A stretch of 64,000 nt of DNA from Pelagibacteraceae bacterium AG-426-L23 (GTDB lineage: Bacteria > Pseudomonadota > Alphaproteobacteria > Pelagibacterales > Pelagibacteraceae). Under the pieces are notes generated by a model that was given only the letters and a program-made list of their open reading frames with translations, searched no databases and was not told the DNA's origin. Both the position numbers and the translations under genes were made by a program. Below are positions 18,803 through 26,787 of this stretch, piece after piece (position 1 is the stretch's first letter; the number at the start of each line of letters is the position of its first letter). The DNA lies in assembly GCA_003213115.1 (NCBI GenBank), contig QCNU01000001.1, positions 124,001 to 188,000 on the forward strand, in the 5' to 3' direction.

Positions 18803-20147
18803 CTGAAAGAGCGATTACATTTAAAAATAAAGTTACTATAAATAAAGATATTCCCAAGGCAAAAGCTGATTGAGTTTTTGGATCTCCAAATTGTTGATCT
18901 CCAATTAAAATTACTACAATTTGTGCCGTAATGGTTGAAGTTGACTCAAGAGGATTCATTGTAAGATTAGCCGCTAGTCCTGAAGCCATTACAACAATCA
19001 TTGTTTCTCCCACCGCTCTCGATACCGCTAAAAGTATCGAACCTACGATACCAGGTAAAGCTGCCGGAAAAATTACTTTTTTTACAGTTTCAGATTTTGT
19101 TGCGCCCATTGCGTAACTTCCATCTCTTAAATTTTGCGGTACTGCTGTTATAACGTCATCGCTTAGACTTGAGATAAAAGGAATTATCATTACTCCCATA
19201 ACTGCTCCTGCAGCTAAAGCGCTCTCCGATGAAACTTCTAAACCCATAGCGTTACCTATTTCTTTAACAAAAGGACCGACGGTTAAAGCTGCAAAAAAAC
19301 CGTATACCACTGTTGGAATACCAGCTAAAATCTCAATAATAGGTTTCGCATATTTTCTCACGCCTCTTCCAGCATACTCAGATAGATATATCCCGCTTAA
19401 CAAACCTATGGGGATGGCGACACACATTGCAATAAAAGCAATAAAAAAAGTTCCAGCAAATAAAGGCACAGCTCCGAAAGCATCCTTCATTAATTCAGGA
19501 TCTGGCTGGCCATCTCTTACAAAAGTTTTAGCGGGATACCAATGTGTTCCAAATATAAAGTCAAAAATTTTTACTGCTTGAAAAAATCTAATCGCTTCAA
19601 ATAAAAGTGAAAAAATTATTCCGATTGTAACTAAAACTGCGCCTAATGATGCAGCAAATAACACCCATTTAAGAAAAATTTCTACTGGTTCTCTCATTCG
19701 ATCATTTTTCTGAACAGATCTATATGCAAAACTCAGAGAGAAAATTAAAATTGCTAAAATAATTGCTACTTTAGCACTGTTGGCTATTCCTTTTAATTGA
19801 ATATACTTATTAGCAGACTCATCTAAAAAATTAGTAATATTTCCCGTGTAAGTTCCTGCGGCTAATGCCTTAACTTTTGTGTAAATAAGCTGAAGCTCAT
19901 TTTTAGTTAAATTTTGGTCGGTGTAATCTTGTAAAATAAATGTTTTAACTATTGATGGTTCAAAAACTGACCATAGGACAAAAATTATTAATGCTGGTGC
20001 AGCACACCATGCAGCTAAATAATATCCATAAAATTTTGGTAATGCCGTAAGTCTTTGTGATGATTGAATAACTAGAGCTTTTTTTCTACCGAAATAATAA
20101 CTTGTGAAAGCTAAGAGAATAATAAAAGTTACAAGTATTAAATTCAT
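18771..20147 (-). CDS. pstC: Phosphate ABC transporter permease PstC (long form)
   Basis: Second permease half, 458 aa, again with an N-terminal extension typical of alphaproteobacteria (first helices plus about 100 periplasmic residues). Seen: FGAVPLFAGTFFIAFIAMCVAIPIGL, YAKPIIEILAGIPTVVYGF, and the EAA loop LRDGSYAMGATKSETVKKVIFPAALPG. It follows pstS after an intrinsic terminator that probably lowers its expression relative to pstS. Confidence 0.95.
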   Translation of the reverse strand: MNLILVTFIILLAFTSYYFGRKKALVIQSSQRLTALPKFYGYYLAAWCAAPALIIFVLWSVFEPSIVKTFILQDYTDQNLTKNELQLIYTKVKALAAGTYTGNITNFLDESANKYIQLKGIANSAKVAIILAILIFSLSFAYRSVQKNDRMREPVEIFLKWVLFAASLGAVLVTIGIIFSLLFEAIRFFQAVKIFDFIFGTHWYPAKTFVRDGQPDPELMKDAFGAVPLFAGTFFIAFIAMCVAIPIGLLSGIYLSEYAGRGVRKYAKPIIEILAGIPTVVYGFFAALTVGPFVKEIGNAMGLEVSSESALAAGAVMGVMIIPFISSLSDDVITAVPQNLRDGSYAMGATKSETVKKVIFPAALPGIVGSILLAVSRAVGETMIVVMASGLAANLTMNPLESTSTITAQIVVILIGDQQFGDPKTQSAFALGISLFIVTLFLNVIALSVVKKYREKYE

Positions 20148-20164
20148 AATGAGCTTCCAGAGAT

Positions 20165-20191
20165 AAAAAGGGGGTAAAATACCCCCTTTTT
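20165..20191 (-). terminator. Intrinsic terminator/attenuator between pstS and pstC
   Basis: On the minus strand a 7-bp perfect stem GGGGGTA/TACCCCC with a 3-base loop is followed by a run of T. It lies in the 60-base gap after the pstS stop. Partial read-through would give much more binding protein than permease, as is usual for such operons. Confidence 0.88.
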
Positions 20192-20207
20192 TGTTTAATT
20201 GATACTA

Positions 20208-21212
20208 CTACTTCTTAGCAGGCATGTTAACTAACTTCGTAGCGTTAGTTCTAGATGTTTTGTATAACTTGCCATCTAGAGGTACTAGCCCGATATCAGT
20301 TAAGTAACCTTTTTTACCCATAGCTTTTTTACTTGTGAACTCTTTTATAAATTCATGTAAGCCAGGTACAACGCCCACGTGAGCTTTTTTCACGTAGAAG
20401 AATAAAGGTCTTGCAACTGCGTAACTGTAATCTTGAATCGAAGATAGACTTGGTTGACCACCTTCAATGCTTGCAGCTTGCAATTTATCTTTTGCAGCTA
20501 AGAAATAACTGAAACCAAAGAAACCGAACATTTCTTTGTCCGCAGTTAATTTTTGAATAATAAGTGAGTCGTTTTCACCTACCTCAATTACCGCACCATC
20601 TTCTCTTAACGCTTTGTATTTAGCGCCAGCTTTTTTTGAAGCATCATCGATACCTTTTTTCATTACTAATGAATTCCAAGCATCTCTTGTTCCTGATGTT
20701 CCTGGAGGTACCATAACTTTGATAGGGTAGTTTGGTAATGATGAGTCGATATCACTCCAATTTTTATATGGATTTGGTACTAACGCACCATCTTTAGCAA
20801 CTTCTTTTGCTAATGCTGCCCATAAATGTTTTTTTGTAAAGTTTACTGGTTTAGCATCTTTAGAATAAGCTAACGTTATTCCATCGTTACCAACTGTAAT
20901 TTCTACAATTTCTTCAACACCATTTTTTTGACATAGCGCATACTCTTTAGCCTTCATAGCTCTAGATGCATTTGTTACGTCTGGGTGCTCTGTACCAACT
21001 CCGGCACAGAATAATTTAGCTCCACCACCTGTTCCTGTTGACTCGATCACTGGTGTTTTAAATTTACCAGACGAACCAAATCTTTCAGCAACGATTGTTG
21101 CATACGGGAATACAGTTGAAGAACCAACGATTTTAATCTGATCTCTAGCTTGAGCAGAAGTTACAACTAACATTGCAACTAATGAAGCTAAAGCGATTGA
21201 TAGTTTTCTCAT
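20208..21212 (-). CDS. pstS: Phosphate ABC transporter substrate-binding protein PstS
   Basis: Periplasmic high-affinity phosphate receptor. Seen: a signal peptide (LSIALASLVAMLVVTSAQA, cut after AQA), IKIVGSSTVFPYAT, the phosphate-contact segments STGTGGGAKLFC and PGTSGTRDAW, and DGAVIEVGEND. Length 334 aa is normal. An AAGGAT ribosome site precedes the start and a Pho-box-like repeat lies about 70 bases upstream. Confidence 0.97.
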   Translation of the reverse strand: MRKLSIALASLVAMLVVTSAQARDQIKIVGSSTVFPYATIVAERFGSSGKFKTPVIESTGTGGGAKLFCAGVGTEHPDVTNASRAMKAKEYALCQKNGVEEIVEITVGNDGITLAYSKDAKPVNFTKKHLWAALAKEVAKDGALVPNPYKNWSDIDSSLPNYPIKVMVPPGTSGTRDAWNSLVMKKGIDDASKKAGAKYKALREDGAVIEVGENDSLIIQKLTADKEMFGFFGFSYFLAAKDKLQAASIEGGQPSLSSIQDYSYAVARPLFFYVKKAHVGVVPGLHEFIKEFTSKKAMGKKGYLTDIGLVPLDGKLYKTSRTNATKLVNMPAKK

Positions 21213-21280
21213 TGTTTATCCTTTCATTTATTAATTAATTAACAAACATTGGACTTATAGAGTTTAAAGGACTCTTTAAT

Positions 21281-21298
21281 ATTACAGATGTGTTACAA
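21281..21298 (-). promoter_or_regulatory. Pho box (PhoB-binding direct repeat) upstream of pstS
   Basis: On the minus strand the sequence TTGTAAC-ACAT-CTGTAAT is an 11-base-period direct repeat matching the general Pho box plan CTGTCAT-AWAW-CTGTCAY with A replacing C at position 5. It sits about 70 bases before pstS. Known consensus plus position support the call; binding itself is inferred. Confidence 0.75.
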
Positions 21299-21319
21299 AT
21301 TGGTTAAAATGATAACTTT

Positions 21320-21931
21320 TTAGTTGAACTTTCTAGTTATCTCGATTTGTTGATAATCAGAGGCTAAAGACCCTCCGCAACTAAAAGGTCTTACTTTATT
21401 TTTAACTGCGTAGGATTGAGTTGGCTTTAATGTAACTTCTAGTTGTACAAAGTTAACTAATTTTTGAGTGAAACCTTTATCATATCTCCAAGCATTCCAT
21501 TGTGTTGGAGCGGTGAATACTTCAGTTAAATAAGATGCAGCTTTAGAGTGAATCATATTGCTCTCGTTTTGTCCTTTTAAAAGATTATTTTTAACTTTTT
21601 CAAAAATTTTTCTACATTTAATTGAGTCCACCATGTACGAGTTAGCATTTAAATAAGTGCTCATCGGTGCTGACACAATTAATTGAATTCCATCGTCTCT
21701 TCTTGAAAATAAAGCTTCAGTATAAATTGTAGATACATTTTTATTATCTACTTCAAGAACTAAATCGTTTTTGGCGAGCTTAAGATCGTTTTTTAGTCTT
21801 AAAAGTCCAAGATCAAAAACAGTAAGAGGTTGAGAACGTAAAGTTTTCTCAATTAAGTTTACATCTGCCTTAACAGTTGTAAAAGTTAAAGTTAATAAAA
21901 CCAGAATTATATAATTTGTTATTCTAGTCAT
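21320..21931 (-). CDS. Periplasmic protein of unknown function in the pho cluster
   Basis: 203 aa with a clear signal peptide (NYIILVLLTLTFTTVKA). I do not recognise a family. The mature part has no cofactor motif that I can see; it has two cysteines (IKCRKIF and FSCGGSL) that could form a disulfide. It lies between phoR and pstS on the same strand, upstream of the pstS Pho box, so it is transcribed towards pstS. The setting suggests a role in phosphate acquisition or sensing, but nothing in the sequence shows it. Confidence 0.85.
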   Translation of the reverse strand: MTRITNYIILVLLTLTFTTVKADVNLIEKTLRSQPLTVFDLGLLRLKNDLKLAKNDLVLEVDNKNVSTIYTEALFSRRDDGIQLIVSAPMSTYLNANSYMVDSIKCRKIFEKVKNNLLKGQNESNMIHSKAASYLTEVFTAPTQWNAWRYDKGFTQKLVNFVQLEVTLKPTQSYAVKNKVRPFSCGGSLASDYQQIEITRKFN

Positions 21932-21994
21932 ACTAGAATTTTACCTATTTTGCTGTCTATCTCAAGATAAAATATAATTAAACTTTAATATTTG

Positions 21995-23194
21995 CTAAAA
22001 TTTAGAAAAATGAACCTTTATTTCGGTGCCACTTTGAGCCTCACTTTTTATTTCTAACTCACCTCTATGCTGATTAACAATGTGCTTCACGATCGCCATT
22101 CCCAATCCAGTGCCACCAACTTTTTTACTTTTAGCTGCATCAACTCTAAAAAATCTTTCTGTAATTCTCGGAAGTTGCTCAGTTGGAATCCCAATACCGT
22201 TATCTTTAATGGACACGGTGTAAGAGTCTCCTATTACTTTTCCGTTACCTTGCCCACAATTAACCTCAATCTTTTTATTTTTTTCTGAATATTTTACACT
22301 GTTGTCAATAATATTTGAAAAAACTTCAATTAATTTTTCATAATCGCCTTTAATAAAGAAATCATCTTTTATATTATTTTTAAATTCAAACAATTTTAAA
22401 TTTTTTTGATGTATATCCGCAACGTTACTTAAAACTTCTTTTAAGTTTACTTTATCTTGAGGTTGTATATGTTCTTCTAATTCAATTTTACTCAATGAAA
22501 GTAAATCTTTAATTAAGCTTTCCATCCTATCAGCTTGCTCAAGCATTATCGGTATGAATTTTTTTTGTGCTTCTAAATCATCTTTCGCATGTCCACTTAT
22601 AGTTTCTAAAAATCCTTTAATAGAAACTAAAGGCGTTTTAAGCTCATGGCTAACATTGGCTACAAAATCTGATTTGAATTTTTGCGCTTTTACAATTTCA
22701 GTAAAGTCTTTTAAAAAAAGATTTAAGGTATCTGGATCATCAGAAAAAACACTTTCACCGATCATAATATAAACTTTAAAAAATTGAAAGGAAGGCTGAT
22801 TCAATTCTAAATCCATATTAATAGTTTTCCTTTTATTTAAAACTAAATCAATATTTTGTAGCAGATCAGGAACTCTTAATATTGTAGCAATATGTTTACC
22901 AAGACTTTCTTTGCCAAATTTATTTTTAGCGCTTGGATTTAAATACTTTATATTTTTATATTTATCTAAAATTATTAAATAATCATCTAATTGATTTAAT
23001 ATTGCTCCTTTCTGAGGGTCGTCCTCAATATCTTCGTTGGTAATATCTTGAACTTCTTGATCTAAATTTTCAGATTGTTTTTGATTTCTAACTTCACTTC
23101 TGGCATCAAATCCTTTTTTGATATGTTTTGCTGAAACTAAGATTACTACGATAGCAATAATTACAGCTAAAGATAAAAATAATAAGTTTATCAT
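21995..23194 (-). CDS. phoR: Phosphate regulon sensor histidine kinase PhoR
   Basis: Membrane kinase that phosphorylates PhoB. Seen: one N-terminal membrane helix (LLFLSLAVIIAIVVILVSA), a PAS-like segment (LDDYLIILDKYKNIKYLNPSA), the phospho-acceptor block FVANVSHELKTPLVSIKGF, and an ATPase domain with FSNIIDNSVKYS, DNGIGIPTEQLPRITERFFRVD and GGTGLGMAIVKHIV. Length 399 aa is normal. It is upstream of the unknown periplasmic protein and the pst operon. Confidence 0.94.
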   Translation of the reverse strand: MINLLFLSLAVIIAIVVILVSAKHIKKGFDARSEVRNQKQSENLDQEVQDITNEDIEDDPQKGAILNQLDDYLIILDKYKNIKYLNPSAKNKFGKESLGKHIATILRVPDLLQNIDLVLNKRKTINMDLELNQPSFQFFKVYIMIGESVFSDDPDTLNLFLKDFTEIVKAQKFKSDFVANVSHELKTPLVSIKGFLETISGHAKDDLEAQKKFIPIMLEQADRMESLIKDLLSLSKIELEEHIQPQDKVNLKEVLSNVADIHQKNLKLFEFKNNIKDDFFIKGDYEKLIEVFSNIIDNSVKYSEKNKKIEVNCGQGNGKVIGDSYTVSIKDNGIGIPTEQLPRITERFFRVDAAKSKKVGGTGLGMAIVKHIVNQHRGELEIKSEAQSGTEIKVHFSKF

Positions 23195-23282
23195 ATTTAG
23201 GTTTTCCTTAAGTATTTATAAGAATTGCTTCATATAAATATGAAATTATAACTTAAACTTTGAATTATGCAAAATATAGGGG

Positions 23283-24314
23283 TTAATTAGGTGCGGTGTT
23301 AGCTAAAAATATTTTAGCGCAGTTCTCCCAGGTATATTTTTTAGCTATTTCTTTACAGTCGTCTCTATTTAATTTTAAAGCTTCTAGCGCGGCTACTTTT
23401 AAATCTTTGTTTAAAACACCACCATTTGTTCCCTCTAAAATATCTTTTGGACCTGTAACTGGATAGGCGGCAACAGGTGTTCCGCATTGTAAACCTTCAA
23501 TAATAACTATGCCAAAAGTGTCTGTTAAGCTCGGCATTACAAAAACATCTGCTGATGCAAAGTAAGATGCTAAGTCACCATTTGTTTTCTCACCTTTAAA
23601 AACAACATTAGGAAATTCTTGTTTTAATTCATTTAAATCTGGCCCCTTTCCTACTACAATTTTAGTTCCTTCTAGATCAAGTTTAAGAAAAGCTCTAATA
23701 TTTTTCTCAATAGAAACTCTACCTACATATAACCAAATAGGTCTTTTATATTGTAAATTGAGACGCTTCGGGTTTTTAAATGCCCCATGATTAGCTCCTC
23801 TTGTCCAAACAGCTAGTTTTTCTGGATCAAAACCAATTTTTTTTAAATCCTCTTTCATTGATTTTGTAGTTACTAACGTTTTGTAAGCGGCTGAGTGAAA
23901 GTTTTTGAGAAATTTTTGAGGTATTTTAATAGGTATAAAAGGTGCGTAAAGCTTAATATATTTATCGAAAGATGTGTGGTAACTGGTTGTAAATTTTAAA
24001 TTATTTTTTAAACAATATCTTCTTGCAAAGTAACCCAACGTATCTTCTGTGGCTATATGGATAACTAATTTTTCTTTATTTTTTTTAGCAAATTCTAACT
24101 CTTTTTGAATCATTCTTCCAACTTTAGGCCATACATTTATAGCAATTTTAATATCATTATATTTGGGCAACGGAACAGTCAAAAAGTTTACCGGAGTTAT
24201 AAAGCTAACTGTATGCCCAAGTTTTTTTAATTCATCTTTTAATTGTTCAAGAGTCCTCACTACACCATTGATTACCTGTTCTTTGCAAGCTCCTGTGACT
24301 ATTAATATTCTCAT
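23283..24314 (-). CDS. agt: Glycosyltransferase family 4 (Agt-type glycolipid synthase)
   Basis: GT-B glycosyltransferase, 343 aa. Seen: MRILIVTGACKEQVINGVVRTL (acceptor domain start), YHTSFDKYIKLY, WLYVGRVSIEKNI, and the donor-site block PSLTDTFGIVIIEGLQCGTPVAAY including the EX7E-like motif. It lies 3 bases after plcP. A PlcP-Agt pair is known in marine heterotrophs and SAR11 to replace phospholipids with glycolipids when phosphate is scarce: Agt glycosylates the diacylglycerol released by PlcP. The specific sugar cannot be told here. Confidence 0.85.
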   Translation of the reverse strand: MRILIVTGACKEQVINGVVRTLEQLKDELKKLGHTVSFITPVNFLTVPLPKYNDIKIAINVWPKVGRMIQKELEFAKKNKEKLVIHIATEDTLGYFARRYCLKNNLKFTTSYHTSFDKYIKLYAPFIPIKIPQKFLKNFHSAAYKTLVTTKSMKEDLKKIGFDPEKLAVWTRGANHGAFKNPKRLNLQYKRPIWLYVGRVSIEKNIRAFLKLDLEGTKIVVGKGPDLNELKQEFPNVVFKGEKTNGDLASYFASADVFVMPSLTDTFGIVIIEGLQCGTPVAAYPVTGPKDILEGTNGGVLNKDLKVAALEALKLNRDDCKEIAKKYTWENCAKIFLANTAPN

Positions 24315-24317
24315 GGA

Positions 24318-25133
24318 TTATTTATTAACCACTTTTAAATATGGTTCGTAATTTACAACTTCTTCTCTTATTTTGTCCCAATCTATAACTTCCATTCTAC
24401 CATCAAAATGCTCAACTAAAAATGTTGCTCCCTCAACCCAGTCGCCACAGTTTAGGTAACTTATTCCATCAATATTTTGGTTTGCAGCATGATGTATATG
24501 ACCACATATAATACCATCAACTTTTTTCTTCTTTGCGTAATTTGCTAAGGTCTTTTCATAGTCACCAATATACTTAACTGCGTTTTTAACTTTATGTTTT
24601 AGATATTTTGCTAAAGACCAATTTGGTTTTTTGAATAATCTTCTGATAAAATTTATTACTACATTAAATTCTAACAGAAAGCTGTATGCTACTGCTCCAA
24701 CTTTTGATAACCAAGGTGCATATTTCATTACGCCGTCCCATGCATCGCCGTGTACTACTATATATTTTTTATTATCGCTTGAAACATGTAAGCAGCGGTT
24801 TATAACTTCGATACCACCAAAATGAAGTGGTAAAAATTTTCTAAAAACGTCATCATGATTGCCAATTATATATTTTACTTTTGTTCCGTGTCTCGCTTTT
24901 CTTAAGGTTTTTTGAATTACATCATTATGTTCTTGAGGCCAATAAAAATTATTTTTCAAAGCCCATATATCAATAATGTCACCTACGAGATATAAATTTT
25001 TTGATCTTGAGTGCTTATAAAATTCAAGTAGCTTATTTGCAGAACTTTTTCTGTGTCCTAAATGAATATCGCTTATAAAAATGCTTTTATAATTTAAAAT
25101 TTTTCCTTTAGATTTTGTTTGAATTGTTTCCAT
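24318..25133 (-). CDS. plcP: PlcP-type metallophosphoesterase (phospholipase C)
   Basis: Calcineurin-fold phosphoesterase of the LpxH-like family. All metal ligands are visible: ISDIHLGHRKS, GDIIDIW, IGNHDDVF, VHGDAWD and ICGHIHHA. In SAR11 and Sinorhizobium PlcP splits phospholipids to diacylglycerol during phosphate starvation; here it is next to agt, in the pho cluster. The track start is 25172; I prefer the ATG at 25133 (METIQTKSKG) because it leaves room for a Pho-box-like site and -10 element upstream. LpxH proper is a less likely alternative given the neighbours. Confidence 0.85.
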   Translation of the reverse strand: METIQTKSKGKILNYKSIFISDIHLGHRKSSANKLLEFYKHSRSKNLYLVGDIIDIWALKNNFYWPQEHNDVIQKTLRKARHGTKVKYIIGNHDDVFRKFLPLHFGGIEVINRCLHVSSDNKKYIVVHGDAWDGVMKYAPWLSKVGAVAYSFLLEFNVVINFIRRLFKKPNWSLAKYLKHKVKNAVKYIGDYEKTLANYAKKKKVDGIICGHIHHAANQNIDGISYLNCGDWVEGATFLVEHFDGRMEVIDWDKIREEVVNYEPYLKVVNK

Positions 25134-25178
25134 AAATTTTGTAAAACGAATCTCTAGTAATAGTTGAATCATATAAGT

Positions 25179-25196
25179 GTTACAGATTTATTAAAA
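25179..25196 (-). promoter_or_regulatory. Candidate Pho box upstream of plcP
   Basis: On the minus strand TTTTAAT-AAAT-CTGTAAC has the same 11-base period as the pstS site. The second half matches well and the first only 5 of 7. A TATGAT hexamer follows about 9 bases downstream. The site also overlaps the leader of the divergent diacylglycerol kinase gene. Confidence 0.45.
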
Positions 25197-25197
25197 A

Positions 25198-26094
25198 ATG
25201 AGTAAAAAACTAAATTTTTCAGTTATATTTAACGCCAATGCAGCAGGTGGTAGAAAACTTAAGTTAATTAATGAGGTCATTTATCTTCTAGAGAAAAATC
25301 ACATTGTAGATCTTTTTAAAACTCAAAGTGAAGAACATGCAAGAAAAGTGTTTAAAGAATTATCTAATAAACAATTTGATCGATTAGTATTTGCTGGCGG
25401 TGACGGAAGTGTTTGCTTTGGTATCAATGAAATGTTTAAAAGTGACAATTTAAAAGACAAATTAGTTGGATATATACCTGCAGGCACTGCAAATATTCTA
25501 CAAATAGAAACTCAAATTAAGAAAAAGGCGGAGGAGATTTATAATGTCCTCGTATCAGATAATCATAAGAAAATTTCATTAGCAAAAATAAATGATAAGT
25601 ATTTTTTCTTGATGGCCGGTATAGGTTTTGACTCTAAAATTGTTGAGTCCATAAATACTAATATTAAAAAGTATCTCGGAAAAGTAATTTTCGCTTTAAA
25701 AGGTTTTCAGCATTTTTTATTTTTAAAAAATAATAAAATGGAAGTAGAGGTAGATAATGAAAAAATTATGGCTGATTGGATTTTATGCACTAATTCAAAA
25801 TACTATGCTGGACCCCATTCTATTACAAACGATACAAATATATTTGAAAACAAGATAGTGGCTTACATATTCAAGGACCTAACCAGAATAAAATTGCTTT
25901 ATTATGTTTGGTTGATTTTAACTAAAGGTGACTTAACTCCTGCAAAAAGTGTCATCAAAAAAGAACTGGACAGATTAAAAGTAAATGGTGTTAACAATAA
26001 AGTTCTATCTCAGGTTGATGGTGAAAATTGTGGTTATGTAAACAGTCTTGAAATCCAAAAAACAGACAGATTTATAAATTTATTAGTTCCGTAA
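25198..26094 (+). CDS. Diacylglycerol kinase family lipid kinase
   Basis: 298 aa, DAGK catalytic domain of the YegS/LCB5 type. Seen: VIFNANAAGGRKLKL at the N-terminus, the nucleotide loop FAGGDGSVCFGINEM, and GYIPAGTANIL. It is divergent from plcP with a 25-64 base spacer. The likely job is to phosphorylate diacylglycerol to phosphatidic acid, balancing the pool made by PlcP and used by Agt. The ATG at 25198 has no strong ribosome site. Confidence 0.85.
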   Translation: MSKKLNFSVIFNANAAGGRKLKLINEVIYLLEKNHIVDLFKTQSEEHARKVFKELSNKQFDRLVFAGGDGSVCFGINEMFKSDNLKDKLVGYIPAGTANILQIETQIKKKAEEIYNVLVSDNHKKISLAKINDKYFFLMAGIGFDSKIVESINTNIKKYLGKVIFALKGFQHFLFLKNNKMEVEVDNEKIMADWILCTNSKYYAGPHSITNDTNIFENKIVAYIFKDLTRIKLLYYVWLILTKGDLTPAKSVIKKELDRLKVNGVNNKVLSQVDGENCGYVNSLEIQKTDRFINLLVP

Positions 26095-26200
26095 AATTAT
26101 CTAAATTTTTCTTCAACTTATAGTTTAAAAGGTTTTTCTAAATTTCATTTGAAAAATTTTTAAAATTATTTTAAGATTTTCAGGTTTTTGGAGGAACAAC

Positions 26201-26398
26201 ATGAAAAAAAAATTGAAAAAAAACGAAAAGAAGAAGAAGAGAATACTAAAATCAATCAATAAGCTTAAAAATAAGATAAGCACTAAACAAAAAAAACTAT
26301 CAAAGATTGATCTGAAGATAGCTAGTATCGAGAAAAAAATTGCTGAAAAAAGAGCTAGCAAAAATAAAGAACCTATCGCAGCATCTTTAAATAATTAG
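26201..26398 (+). CDS. Small Lys-rich coiled-coil protein, unknown function
   Basis: 65 aa, about 40 percent lysine, with a continuous heptad-like helix (SINKLKNKISTKQKKLSKIDLKIASIEKKIAEKR). A strong ribosome site (GGAGG) stands 7 bases before the ATG, and an intrinsic terminator follows 20 bases after the stop, so it looks like an independent single-gene unit. It resembles small basic nucleoid or ribosome-associated proteins in composition only. An opposite-strand ORF over the same bases (26125-26361) has no such signals. Confidence 0.72.
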   Translation: MKKKLKKNEKKKKRILKSINKLKNKISTKQKKLSKIDLKIASIEKKIAEKRASKNKEPIAASLNN

Positions 26399-26418
26399 TT
26401 TATAAAGAAATTAAATAC

Positions 26419-26446
26419 CCCTGATTTAAAAAAATCAGGGATTTAT
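26419..26446. terminator. Bidirectional-looking intrinsic terminator
   Basis: CCCTGATTT-AAAA-AAATCAGGG, a 9-bp perfect stem with a 4-base loop, followed by ATTTATTTTA on the plus strand. It closes the Lys-rich gene and abuts the stop of the convergent SMR gene, which it could serve as well. Confidence 0.82.
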
Positions 26447-26787
26447 TTTAATTTACCAAAAAGGTTTAGAAGTATAACCCCTGAAACAATTAAAATTAAT
26501 CCAACAGTACCATAAAGATTAGGAGTTTGATTGTATTTAAATATACCAAATAACGTTACTGCTGTAATAGTGAGCGCTCCATAAGTTGCATAAGTAAATC
26601 CAACAGGTATTATAGTCATTGCTCTAGATAAACAAAAAATACAAACAACAATACTTGTGATGCAAAAAATTGTTGGTAAGAGCTTAGTAAAACTTTCAGT
26701 AGTTTTGAGAAAACCATTAGAGAGTATTCCGGTAACAATTGCTAAAACTAAAAAAATATAACCTGAAAATAAACTAATACTTTTCAT
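26443..26787 (-). CDS. SMR (EmrE-like) family membrane protein lacking the conserved Glu
   Basis: 114 aa with four membrane helices, colinear with EmrE: SGYIFLVLAIVTGILSNGFLK aligns with the first helix, IIPVGFTYATYGALTI with the SMR signature segment, and SGVILLNLFGKLK with the last helix. The glutamate of helix 1 (Glu14 of EmrE), which couples protons and substrate, is a glycine here (VTGIL). Drug export by the usual mechanism is therefore doubtful. It overlaps the end of the next gene upstream by 4 bases. Confidence 0.82.
   Translation of the reverse strand: MKSISLFSGYIFLVLAIVTGILSNGFLKTTESFTKLLPTIFCITSIVVCIFCLSRAMTIIPVGFTYATYGALTITAVTLFGIFKYNQTPNLYGTVGLILIVSGVILLNLFGKLK

Noticed and set aside
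26125-26361. 78-aa ORF on the minus strand over the small Lys-rich gene
   Set aside because: Composition is the complement of a Lys-rich frame (Phe/Leu/Ser runs); the plus-strand ORF has the ribosome site and terminator.
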